Shown here: in pieces, positions 36,982-44,963 of the stretch
How positions within the stretch are numbered: position 1 is the first letter of the stretch
Layout of the letters: every line of letters begins with the position of its first letter
Origin: Salinispirillum sp. LH 10-3-1
GTDB lineage: Bacteria; Pseudomonadota; Gammaproteobacteria; Pseudomonadales; Natronospirillaceae
Reading direction: 5' to 3'
Length of the DNA: 64,000 bases
Assembly (NCBI RefSeq): GCF_030643825.1
Contig: NZ_CP101717.1
Coordinates: forward strand, 1,116,001-1,180,000
Notes under the pieces: generated by a model
Seen by the model: the letters and a program-made list of their open reading frames with translations, nothing else
Databases searched by the model: none
What the model was told of the DNA's origin: nothing
Translations under genes and position numbers: made by a program

Positions 36982-38814
36982 TTGCCGAACGATAGCAAAG
37001 AACTGCAGCATGCTCAGCGGCGCTCTCGACGGCAGCGGCTGTTGCTCGAGCGCTATCGTCAAGCTTTCGCAGTGCAGTCCGCCTTGCTTCGTTTGGCGGA
37101 TTTAGCCAGCAGCGTACCAAGCATGAGGGACTTTTATCCCGCCGTACATGAGGTGGTCAATCAGCACCTGCACGCGGTAAATTTTTATGTCGCTTCAGTC
37201 GATCTTACTACTGAACGATACCGTGTCGAATACTTTGCGGATGAAAAAGACGGCGAGTTTTCAGAGAGTATCTCATCAGACTTATTGTCCGGCGGGCTCA
37301 CGGGGTACGTCGTGCGTACCGGGAAGCCATTGCTGTGTGGCCCGCAGGAATATGAACAGCTAGCCAATGCCGGTGAGATAGGCCGACACGGAACCATGAG
37401 CCATGAGTGGATGGGCGTTCCCCTGCGGCGGGCTGATCGGGTGATTGGTGTCATGGTCGTACAGACCTATGATGCCGGATTCCATTACACCGAGCCGGAT
37501 CAGCAGTTGTTCGAGCAAATCGCCGAGCACACCGTTATTGCCATTGATCGGGTGCGGCAGCGTGAATTATTGGAAGCGACCGTGCAGCAGCGCACCGCAG
37601 CTTTACAAGACACCAACGAGTCGTTGCAGCGTGAAATTCGTGATCGGATCGAAGCGCAAGAGTTGCAAGTGGCGCTTTATCGCATTTCTGAACTGGCGGC
37701 AGACAGCGCCGACACTTCAGAGTTTTATGAAGCCATCCAAGGGGTGCTGGGTGGCTTGATGCACTCAGAAAATTGCTACATCGCCTTGTTGAGTGAAGAT
37801 CGTACACTGCTTACCTTTCCCTTCTATCGCGATCAATACAGTTTGCCCGCCTTTACCAAACCACTGGGCCGAGGCTTGTCCGAGTACGTTATACGAACTG
37901 GCGAGACCACCCTCATTGACGAAGACAGAGCAGAGGTACTGACGGAGCTGGGTGAGATTCGAGCCAGTGACTACAACAGCTTATTGAAAGGCCACCAGGC
38001 GACCAGCTGGTTGGGCTCTCCGCTGATCGTCGAAAACGAGGTAATGGGTGTTATCGTTGTGCAGTCTTACGATGGGTATTATGTGTATGGACAACGAGAG
38101 AAGGAAATCCTGCATTTTGTGTCGCAGCATATTGCCGTAGCCATTCAGCGCCGCTTGGCCGCCGAGCAGCAACGCCTGCATCATGATGAGCTGGAGCGTC
38201 GCATTGTTGAAAGTACCCAAGAGTTGCGTGAAATGAATGCCAGCCTGATGCGCGAAGTAGAACAGCGCAAAAAAGCAGAGGAGCGCCTGTACTTTGAAGC
38301 CAATCATGATGCGTTAACGGGGCTGGCGAACCGGCAAAATTTCTTGCAGCAATTGACCCAGCAATTTGCTATGCGGCGGCGGAAGAAGGCGGGTATGGCC
38401 TTGCTGTTTCTGGACATCGATCGATTCAAAGAAATCAATGACACCCATGGTCACCATATCGGAGATGATCTGCTTTGTGAGGTCAGTTCGCGCTTGCTGG
38501 CCGTGGTGCGTGATCACGATGTGGTTGCCCGCTTGGGCGGTGACGAGTTCGTTGTTTTGTTGACGGTGTTGGACGACGACATCGTCGCAGAGGAGGTGGC
38601 GCAGCGTATCATCGTAGCCATGAGCGATCCGGTGCGTATAAAGGGATTGGTCTTAAATACCGGTGCCAGTATCGGGATTGCTTACTGGCATGCGGGATAC
38701 AAAACATCTGAAGACTTGATGAAGAATGCTGATGCAGCCATGTATCAAGCCAAGGGCAGTGGTCGTGGTTGCTATCTGGTTTACAGAGAAGACGTAGGAC
38801 CTTCCAAGGAGTAA
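36982..38814 (+). CDS. GAF-GAF-GGDEF diguanylate cyclase
   Basis: 610 residues, start TTG 36982 with GGAGG seven bases upstream. No membrane segments, so cytoplasmic. Two GAF domains (about 40-190 and 235-395) share the sequence VMVVQTYD/VIVVQSYD and an H-rich ending, then a coiled coil (about 400-435) and a GGDEF domain. The active site is GGDEF near residue 519, and the inhibitory I-site RDHD is five residues upstream, at canonical spacing, so product feedback is expected. Likely makes cyclic di-GMP in response to a small molecule or redox signal bound by the GAF pair. Confidence 0.92.
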   Translation: MPNDSKELQHAQRRSRRQRLLLERYRQAFAVQSALLRLADLASSVPSMRDFYPAVHEVVNQHLHAVNFYVASVDLTTERYRVEYFADEKDGEFSESISSDLLSGGLTGYVVRTGKPLLCGPQEYEQLANAGEIGRHGTMSHEWMGVPLRRADRVIGVMVVQTYDAGFHYTEPDQQLFEQIAEHTVIAIDRVRQRELLEATVQQRTAALQDTNESLQREIRDRIEAQELQVALYRISELAADSADTSEFYEAIQGVLGGLMHSENCYIALLSEDRTLLTFPFYRDQYSLPAFTKPLGRGLSEYVIRTGETTLIDEDRAEVLTELGEIRASDYNSLLKGHQATSWLGSPLIVENEVMGVIVVQSYDGYYVYGQREKEILHFVSQHIAVAIQRRLAAEQQRLHHDELERRIVESTQELREMNASLMREVEQRKKAEERLYFEANHDALTGLANRQNFLQQLTQQFAMRRRKKAGMALLFLDIDRFKEINDTHGHHIGDDLLCEVSSRLLAVVRDHDVVARLGGDEFVVLLTVLDDDIVAEEVAQRIIVAMSDPVRIKGLVLNTGASIGIAYWHAGYKTSEDLMKNADAAMYQAKGSGRGCYLVYREDVGPSKE

Positions 38815-38974
38815 CGCTGTGAAAACAGTGGAGCAGGGCCGGTCGTCTCTCGTGTCAGCACCGCCGTACTTTTATTCCTCAACTGCTCCCTAGGTTCAGT
38901 TCTCCCCACCTTCACTTCCATGCTATGCTGTGCCCATCTTTGACAATCCTATTGCTTGAAAACAGGGACTTAAT

Positions 38975-39418
38975 ATGGGTACAGCGATGATTTGGATTAT
39001 AGTAGGCGTGCTGTTGATTTTGTCGGAATTGATGGCGACCAGCATTGTGGCGGTGTTTTTGGGCATCGGTGCCATTGTGACCGGTGTTTTGCTGTATTTC
39101 GGTGTTATTGAAAGCTTTACCGCTCAGGCCATTGTTTTTGGGGTCGTCAGCTTGTCATCCCTGATAGTGGCACGTAAACGTTTTAAAACTATTTTTGGCG
39201 GCTTCACAGCAGACGCGGGTGAACAGAGCACACAGTTTCAGCGCGATATTGGCGAGCGCGTGACGGTTCTGGCAGATTTTGAACAAGGTGCTGGGCGTGT
39301 GACCTTGAACGGAGTGGCGTGGAACGCGGAGTCCAGCGACGACTTAAAAGCCGGTGAGGTCGCTTGGGTTATTGCGAATGAAGGCATTAACCTTACAGTC
39401 AGCAGAAAGGCTCCGTAG
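38975..39418 (+). CDS. NfeD family membrane protein
   Basis: 147 residues, short NfeD type. Two or three hydrophobic segments (about 5-65: MIWIIVGVLLILSELMATS and IVAVFLGIGAIVTGVLLYFG) precede an OB-fold domain (about 85-145: GERVTVLADFEQGAGRVTLNGVAWNAESS). It lies 73 bp upstream of an SPFH/stomatin gene on the same strand, the standard NfeD-stomatin partnership in membrane microdomains. Confidence 0.93.
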   Translation: MGTAMIWIIVGVLLILSELMATSIVAVFLGIGAIVTGVLLYFGVIESFTAQAIVFGVVSLSSLIVARKRFKTIFGGFTADAGEQSTQFQRDIGERVTVLADFEQGAGRVTLNGVAWNAESSDDLKAGEVAWVIANEGINLTVSRKAP

Positions 39419-39491
39419 AGAGCTCCAGCAAACGGGTACACAGGTCTTCAACAGAAGGCTGAAATTTACGACATAAACGGAAGGAAACACA

Positions 39492-40433
39492 ATGGAAACG
39501 ATAGATATTGGCTCAGTGTTAGCGCTCGGCTTTGCCGTAGCGGTTGTTATTATCATCCTGAAGTCGGCGCGCATTGTGCCGCAGCGAAGTAACTTCGTGA
39601 TTGAGCGTCTGGGTAAGTATTCTCGGACGTTAGATTCAGGTTTTCACTTTCTGATCCCCTTCGTTGATAAAGTCGCTTATCAGCAGCTGCTGAAAGAAGA
39701 AGTGATTGACGTTGAGCGCCAGGCTTGTGTGACCAAAGACAACATCCAAGTGGGTATCAACGGCGTGATGTATATTCAGGTGGTTGACTCACACAAAGCC
39801 AGTTATGGCATCAACGACTACCGCTATGCCGCTTCCCAGTTGGCCCAGACCACCATGCGTTCGGTGATCGGTCAAACGGACCTGGACAAAACCTTTGAAG
39901 AGCGCGCTAAAATCAACGAAGAAGTTGTCAAGGCCTTGGACGACGCGGCAGCTCCTTGGGGCATTAAAGTACTGCGTTACGAGATTTCTGATATTGAGCT
40001 GCCTGCCAGCATCAAAGACGCCCTGGAACAGCAAATGCGTGCCGAGCGCGAGCGTCGTGCCGCGATTGCTAAGTCAGAAGGCGAGCGCCAGGCGATGATC
40101 AACGTGTCTGAAGGTCAGAAGCAGGAAGTCATCAACCTGTCTGAAGGTGAGAAAATGAAGCAGATCAACGAGGCCGAAGGTCGGGCTCGTGAGATCGAAT
40201 TGATTGCTGAAGCAACGGCGGAAGGTATTCGTAAGATCGCCTTGGCGATCAAAGAACCAGGCGGCTCGGAGGCAGTGAGCTTGCGTATTGCAGAGCAGTA
40301 CGTAAAAGAGTTTGGTAATCTGGCGAAAACCAACAACACCATGATCATTCCAGCAGAATTGTCGAACATCGGCGGTGCGGTAGCTGGGTTGTCGGAAGTG
40401 TTGCGCGTCACGAACAACACGAACAAGAAGTAA
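39492..40433 (+). CDS. qmcA: SPFH/stomatin-like protein (QmcA/paraslipin type)
   Basis: 313 residues. One N-terminal membrane segment (about 5-22), then an SPFH/band-7 domain beginning IVPQRSNFVIERLGKYSRTL (about 30-215) and a long helical region (about 180-290; RAERERRAAIAKSEGERQA). QmcA-like proteins form large oligomers in the inner membrane and associate with NfeD, whose gene is directly upstream. A GGAAGG ribosome site precedes the ATG. A strong hairpin follows the stop. Confidence 0.93.
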   Translation: METIDIGSVLALGFAVAVVIIILKSARIVPQRSNFVIERLGKYSRTLDSGFHFLIPFVDKVAYQQLLKEEVIDVERQACVTKDNIQVGINGVMYIQVVDSHKASYGINDYRYAASQLAQTTMRSVIGQTDLDKTFEERAKINEEVVKALDDAAAPWGIKVLRYEISDIELPASIKDALEQQMRAERERRAAIAKSEGERQAMINVSEGQKQEVINLSEGEKMKQINEAEGRAREIELIAEATAEGIRKIALAIKEPGGSEAVSLRIAEQYVKEFGNLAKTNNTMIIPAELSNIGGAVAGLSEVLRVTNNTNKK

Positions 40434-40445
40434 GTGATACTCTGA

Positions 40446-40478
40446 TGGGCGGTCGCCTGGCCGCCCATCAACCTTTTT
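40446..40478 (+). terminator. terminator after qmcA
   Basis: TGGGCGG (40446-40452) pairs with CCGCCCA (40461-40467) around an eight-base loop, and CTTTTT follows eight bases later. The stem is perfect; the T run is slightly displaced. Also separates qmcA from the cueR promoter. Confidence 0.7.
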
Positions 40479-40488
40479 AAGACCTACC

Positions 40489-40519
40489 TTGACCTTCCGG
40501 TTGCCATAAGGTCTATCCT
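40489..40519 (+). promoter_or_regulatory. CueR-type promoter with 19-bp spacer
   Basis: A -35 TTGACC (40489-40494) and -10 TATCCT (40514-40519) are 19 bp apart, the elongated spacing that MerR-family activators untwist. The interrupted palindrome ACCTTCC (40492) to AAGGT (40508-40512) in the spacer has the form and 21-bp length of the E. coli copA operator. It lies just upstream of cueR itself, so this CueR may regulate its own gene. Confidence 0.75.
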
Positions 40520-40557
40520 TGCCTCACCATAGATGAAACCTATATGGGAGGTTGATG

Positions 40558-40950
40558 ATGAAGATCGGTGACGCTGCAAAAGCTTCCGGCCTGAGTGCCA
40601 AAACCATCCGCTATTACGAAAGCATTGGCTTGCTGAGCAGCCACCGCTTAGACAATGGTTATCGAGACTATGGGGCGCGTGACCTGGCGGCCTTAAAATT
40701 TCTGCAACGTGCTCGCACCTTAGGCTTTAGTATCGAAGACAGCCGCAGCTTGCTGACGCTGCAGCAGAACCCTGCGCGCGCCAGTGCGTCGGTAAAACGA
40801 GTAGCGGAACAGCGGTTGGCCCACCTTGAAAGCCAGATCAAAGAACTGCATGCTATGCAAGCCACGTTGCGAGAGTTGGTGCAACAGTGCCCGGGCGACA
40901 GCTCGGCCGATTGTGCCATTCTGGACGGTTTAACGGGCTCACCAGACTGA
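40558..40950 (+). CDS. cueR: Cu(I)-responsive transcriptional regulator CueR
   Basis: 130 residues from ATG 40558, six bases after GGGAGG (an ATG at 40555 is the alternative). The N-terminal winged helix (MKIGDAAKASGLSAKTIRYYE) and dimer helix are followed by the metal loop CPGDSSADC, Cys111 and Cys119, the exact spacing of the two Cu(I) ligands in E. coli CueR. It senses cytoplasmic Cu(I) and activates efflux and oxidase genes. No copA or cueO lies nearby, so its main targets are elsewhere. Confidence 0.94.
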   Translation: MKIGDAAKASGLSAKTIRYYESIGLLSSHRLDNGYRDYGARDLAALKFLQRARTLGFSIEDSRSLLTLQQNPARASASVKRVAEQRLAHLESQIKELHAMQATLRELVQQCPGDSSADCAILDGLTGSPD

Positions 40951-40962
40951 GATGTGACTGCC

Positions 40963-41781
40963 CTAGGCCACTTGTCGTTGCTGCGTTACCGCACGTACGG
41001 GGCGAATCCATGGTCTGCCTGTTGCGCTGTCGAGGTCGCAGCTGACCTGCAAACCACCAAATACGCGTGCGATTCTGTCTGGCGTCAGTGTCTGGATAGG
41101 GCCTCCATCGGCCACCAAGAGTCCGTCTTGTAGCATCCAAACTCGGTCGGCGAATTGCGCGGCGAGGTTCATATCATGCACCACTGCCAATACACCAATA
41201 CGCTGGTGGGTCAGGCTTAGCGCCAGTTCAAACACCTTTTGTTGATGCAAGGGGTCGAGACTGGCGGTGGTTTCATCCAAGAACAGATAGCGCGGCTCTG
41301 TTTGATCGAAGGGCCAAAGCTGGGCCAGTACTCGCGCTAATTGGACGCGCTGCTGTTCGCCTCCAGACAATGATGGGTAAGGGCGGTCCGCCAAATGGAG
41401 GGTTTCCGTCAACAACATGCATTCGCGCACCGCGTGGCGAGTCTGCGCGCTATTTTCTGGCACGGGCATGCGCCCCATCGCCACCACATCGGCAGACGGG
41501 AAAGGGAAGTCCAATTGCACTTTTTGTGGCATCACGGCACGGATACGGGCAAGTGTTGCATGCCGCATAGCGGCCAGCGGCTGTTCTTGTAGAGTCACGT
41601 GACCAGCATGGGCCGGCAGATCGCCACAGAGCGCACTGAGCAGGGTAGACTTGCCTGCGCCATTACAACCCACCACACAGACCAGTTCGCCGGGCATCAA
41701 GGCACAGTGAATGGCCTGCAGAATGTCACGATTGTGTAGGCGTACAGTTAGATTTTCAGCTTTAATCATCTGGCTTCTCAA
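40963..41781 (-). CDS. hmuV: heme ABC transporter ATP-binding protein
   Basis: 272 residues. Walker A GCNGAGKSTLL (about residues 37-47), signature LSGGEQQRVQLAR, Walker B YLFLDETTASLD and switch His VVHDMNLA. The short single-domain form and the LFLDETTASLDPLHQ stretch are typical of HmuV/BtuD-type ATPases. Last gene of the hmuSTUV unit, 13 bp after hmuU. Energises heme import through the inner membrane. Confidence 0.93.
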   Translation of the reverse strand: MRSQMIKAENLTVRLHNRDILQAIHCALMPGELVCVVGCNGAGKSTLLSALCGDLPAHAGHVTLQEQPLAAMRHATLARIRAVMPQKVQLDFPFPSADVVAMGRMPVPENSAQTRHAVRECMLLTETLHLADRPYPSLSGGEQQRVQLARVLAQLWPFDQTEPRYLFLDETTASLDPLHQQKVFELALSLTHQRIGVLAVVHDMNLAAQFADRVWMLQDGLLVADGGPIQTLTPDRIARVFGGLQVSCDLDSATGRPWIRPVRAVTQQRQVA

Positions 41782-41794
41782 TGTCTATACGGAT

Positions 41795-42907
41795 TCAATG
41801 TAGGCGGCTCTGGCGCCCCTGATTCAGCAGCAACCAAAGAAAGAATGGGCTACCCAATAAAGCGGTGATGATCCCTATCGGGATTTCCGCTGGTGCGGCG
41901 ATGGTGCGAGCAATGAGGTCGGCGCCGATCAATAGCATGGCGCCACTCAGGGCACAGGCGGGCAATAGGATACGATGGTCCGGGCCCAGCCAGAGGCGCA
42001 TCAGGTGCGGAATAACCAAACCGACAAAGCCAATCATGCCCGCAGCTGCGACCGATGCACCCACCGCAAGCGCGGCCAGGGCAATGACGCCTTTCTTGAT
42101 ACGCTGCGCGTTCATACCTAAATGTTGTGCCACGTTTTCACCCAGCAGAATCGCATTTAATGCATTACTGAAATAGGGAATGACAAATAACGCCAGAAGA
42201 ATCCACGGCAGCACACTGAACAGCGTAGGCCAAGTTGCACCACCTAGGCTACCCATGCTCCAAAAGGTCAACGAGCGCAATTGAACATCATCCGCCAAGT
42301 AGGTAAGCACGCCGCTGATGGCTCCAGTCAGTGCGCCAATTGCAATGCCAGCCAGCAACAGAGTGTGGATTCGGGTGATGCCTGCCATGGTGGAGATGCG
42401 GTAGATCAGTGCCGTGGTAATCAGTCCGCCGATAAAGGCCGCTATGGGAAGGGCTACCAGTTGAAACTGCGCCAAGGCGCCGACCAGAATGAGATCACCC
42501 AGAACAATCATGGTGATCGCCGCTAAGGCTGAACCACTGGATACACCAATCAAACCGGGGTCGGCCAGCGGGTTGCGAAAGACCGCTTGGATGGCTGCGC
42601 CCGCCACGGCCAGTCCGGCACCAATACAACCCGCCAGCAATACACGCGGCAGACGCAGTTGCCAAATAATCAAATGGTCGGCGGCCGTATGAGCGTTGCT
42701 GGACACGCCGGGGAAGGCTGACCATAAACTACTGAGTACGGCCCGAGCAGGAATGGCTGCCGCGCCAAACATCAGCCCTCCCAGTACAGCCAGCATTAGC
42801 CCGGCGATTAACAGACCGAACTGAATCTGTACGCGCGTCCACTTCGGTGTGTCGGTATCTGACTCGCTGGCTAATGGCGTTGATGCGGAATAAAGCGGGG
42901 TCGTCAT
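41795..42907 (-). CDS. hmuU: heme ABC transporter permease
   Basis: 370 residues with about ten membrane segments of the FecCD/BtuC family. Markers are RLPRVLLAGCIGAGLAVAGA and VGLVIPHLMRLWLGPDHR, the latter being the coupling region for the ATPase. Its ATG overlaps the stop of hmuT by four bases. As a homodimer it forms the inner-membrane channel for heme delivered by HmuT. Confidence 0.94.
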   Translation of the reverse strand: MTTPLYSASTPLASESDTDTPKWTRVQIQFGLLIAGLMLAVLGGLMFGAAAIPARAVLSSLWSAFPGVSSNAHTAADHLIIWQLRLPRVLLAGCIGAGLAVAGAAIQAVFRNPLADPGLIGVSSGSALAAITMIVLGDLILVGALAQFQLVALPIAAFIGGLITTALIYRISTMAGITRIHTLLLAGIAIGALTGAISGVLTYLADDVQLRSLTFWSMGSLGGATWPTLFSVLPWILLALFVIPYFSNALNAILLGENVAQHLGMNAQRIKKGVIALAALAVGASVAAAGMIGFVGLVIPHLMRLWLGPDHRILLPACALSGAMLLIGADLIARTIAAPAEIPIGIITALLGSPFFLWLLLNQGRQSRLH

Positions 42908-43731
42908 GGTGTGGCCTGCAATAACGCTGATAGGCCTGCGATGGAGTCACCTAGACGCGGCCCAAACTGCAGCCAGTCGGTGTGATCTACCGAATACACT
43001 TGCCCCTTTGTCACCGCAGGCGTTAACGCCAGCGCGGGGTGACGAATTACGCCATCCAGTGCCCCTTCAGCGTGTGACACTAGGATGATATCAGGGGCTG
43101 CCATCAAGGCAGCTTCGTTGGTCAGCGGCTTGTAGCCCGGAAACTCGGTAAACGCATTGCGTGCCCCAACGAGCTCAATCAGTGCATGCGCTCGCGTATC
43201 CTGCCCACTGACCATAAAACCCCGGCCCCCCGCATTCAGCACAAACATGATGCGCGTCTCGGGTGGCAACTGGTAGGCTGCCGAAGAGATCTGCGCGTGT
43301 ACACGTTGCATCAAGGCCGCAGACTCCGTCGGCAAGCCCACCAGTTCGCCCACCTGTTCGATCAACGCCAAGGTACCGCTGGCCGAATACTCGACTTCCA
43401 AAAGGGCAATGGGTAAACCAGCCTGCTGAAGTTGATTCAGCACATTCGTCGGACCAGCATCCTGTGTGGTCAACAGCAAGTCTGGTTGCAGCGACAGAAT
43501 GCCCTCGGCAGAGAGCGCACGCAGGTAGCCGACGTTGGGCAACGCTTGGGCGCTCGCCGGATAGACGCTGGTGGTGTCGACGCCAACGATCCGGTCTTCC
43601 ACTCCTAAGGCATACAGAATCTCCGTCAGCGCACCATCAGCCACCACAATGCGCTGTGGGCCGCCCTGAGCCCACAGTGGCGTGGCCAGCATAACGCTCA
43701 CAACGAGCAGCATTAGCTTATGCAGATGCAT
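42904..43731 (-). CDS. hmuT: periplasmic heme-binding protein
   Basis: 275 residues with a signal peptide ending at LWA (about residue 21). The BtuF-like fold contains RIVVADGALTEILYALGVEDRIVGVDTTSVYP, where the Tyr may ligate heme iron as in HmuT/ShuT/PhuT. The mid-helix linker and NAFTEFPGYKPLTNEALM-type stretch fit the family. Its 5' end overlaps hmuS by 14 bases and its 3' end overlaps hmuU, so the unit is translationally coupled. Confidence 0.93.
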   Translation of the reverse strand: MHLHKLMLLVVSVMLATPLWAQGGPQRIVVADGALTEILYALGVEDRIVGVDTTSVYPASAQALPNVGYLRALSAEGILSLQPDLLLTTQDAGPTNVLNQLQQAGLPIALLEVEYSASGTLALIEQVGELVGLPTESAALMQRVHAQISSAAYQLPPETRIMFVLNAGGRGFMVSGQDTRAHALIELVGARNAFTEFPGYKPLTNEAALMAAPDIILVSHAEGALDGVIRHPALALTPAVTKGQVYSVDHTDWLQFGPRLGDSIAGLSALLQATP

Positions 43732-44833
43732 GGACGGTCTCCTTGTCGGGTGTTGGCAATTGCTCCGTCAGAGCCCGCCATTCGGCTAGCTCGGGCTCGC
43801 CTTCGTGACGCTCGCCGAACAACTGCAAAATGGAATTGCCGTGGGCGTCGAAGGCCTCCAAGGTTGTGACCAATCCATCGCCTGTTGGTCGTGTAATGAC
43901 CCACGCTTGGGCGATGCCAGCGGTGTTCAGGTGCAGGTTGAAACTAGGATCAAGAACGTTAAACCACGGGCCAGTGCGCAGCAGCCGATCCGGCACGCCG
44001 GTATGGATTTGTACAATGTCCCCGTTGCTGACAAAGGTCATGATGGAAAGCTGTTGTTCTTTGGCTTGGGTCAAGGCCAGTTCAATGGCATCAGAGGACA
44101 CTTCACGCACCCATTCATTGCCAGCGTATTGCACTGCGGTGAGGCGACCGACTTCGAAATCGCGCAGTAATTGATTGAACTGGTGGATGTCACGCAACGC
44201 TCCCCAGCGCTCGCGTAATCGAGCGGCCTCGTCGTGACTCAGTATTACTTTTTGGGTCTCTGGGCTGGCAGGCGCAACCGTCTCGGTTTGGCTTTGATCT
44301 TCCGCGACATAGCGTGACACCAATTTCGCCCAGGCGTCCATGTCAGTGTCGGGGCGCGTGAACAGCTTGAAGCTGGCGCTCCCTTGCGCATTGAAGAACT
44401 GAATGCTTTCACGTGCATCCGTCTTGCTGAAGAAGGCTTTAGTCCAACGAAAGGCAAACAGGCGCTGGTCTTGCGCACCAAGAAACAACCGTACCGGTCC
44501 ATTTCCACTCAGCTTGCCAAAGCTGCCGATGGTTTCATGCACCGCGTGTTCGTTACGTACCAAGGCCATCAGCGGCCCGACGCTGTGTAACTCAGCCAAT
44601 AGGTCATAAGGTGCACACACCAGCCGCGTGACTTGCTCTTCCGCCTGGCTGTGTTGCTGGCCGCACAGGGTAGCCAGCAACTCCACCTCACTCACACTGA
44701 GTAAGGCAGCGGCATTACGAATGCGCAGGCCAGATTGTTGTTCACGCAACATGGCCCAGCGTTCCGCCAGTGTGGTGACTTGAGCCTGTGGAGTGGAAAC
44801 CGCGGGTGAAAACGCACGTGACAATGTCGTCAT
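43718..44833 (-). CDS. hmuS: hemin-degrading/heme-trafficking protein HmuS (HemS/ChuS family)
   Basis: 371 residues built of two related halves, as in HemS/ChuS. Each half has the pattern TLAERWAMLREQQSGLRIRNAA / LRERWGALRDIHQFNQLL, then a GxVRLF or GDIVQIHTG strand block; NxxDPxFNLHLN and QLFGERHEG follow in the second half. These cytoplasmic proteins bind imported heme and degrade it or pass it on. First gene of the hmuSTUV unit, divergent from the receptor across 130 bp containing a Fur-like box. Confidence 0.92.
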   Translation of the reverse strand: MTTLSRAFSPAVSTPQAQVTTLAERWAMLREQQSGLRIRNAAALLSVSEVELLATLCGQQHSQAEEQVTRLVCAPYDLLAELHSVGPLMALVRNEHAVHETIGSFGKLSGNGPVRLFLGAQDQRLFAFRWTKAFFSKTDARESIQFFNAQGSASFKLFTRPDTDMDAWAKLVSRYVAEDQSQTETVAPASPETQKVILSHDEAARLRERWGALRDIHQFNQLLRDFEVGRLTAVQYAGNEWVREVSSDAIELALTQAKEQQLSIMTFVSNGDIVQIHTGVPDRLLRTGPWFNVLDPSFNLHLNTAGIAQAWVITRPTGDGLVTTLEAFDAHGNSILQLFGERHEGEPELAEWRALTEQLPTPDKETVHASA

Positions 44834-44870
44834 AGTAAATTCCTTTCGTCCGGTTGTTTTAAATACGTAT

Positions 44871-44889
44871 GAGAAGTATTATCATTTGC
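44871..44889. promoter_or_regulatory. candidate Fur box between hmuS and the heme receptor
   Basis: GAGAAGTATTATCATTTGC matches the 19-bp Fur consensus at 13 positions by my count, with ATTATCATT as the core. The position, 38 bp from the hmuS start and about 75 bp from the receptor start, lets one box control both directions under iron limitation. Confidence 0.6.
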
Positions 44890-44963
44890 ATTAAATAATT
44901 CAAGCATTGATTTTTACTTCGCGCAAATGCGGGACGTAAACCGAGAAAGGACGAGATGTATTC

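Noticed and set aside
38829-38889. Widely spaced GGAGCAG/CTGCTCC inverted repeat after the GAF-GGDEF gene
   Set aside because: Seven-base arms about 50 bp apart are expected by chance and no U tract follows.
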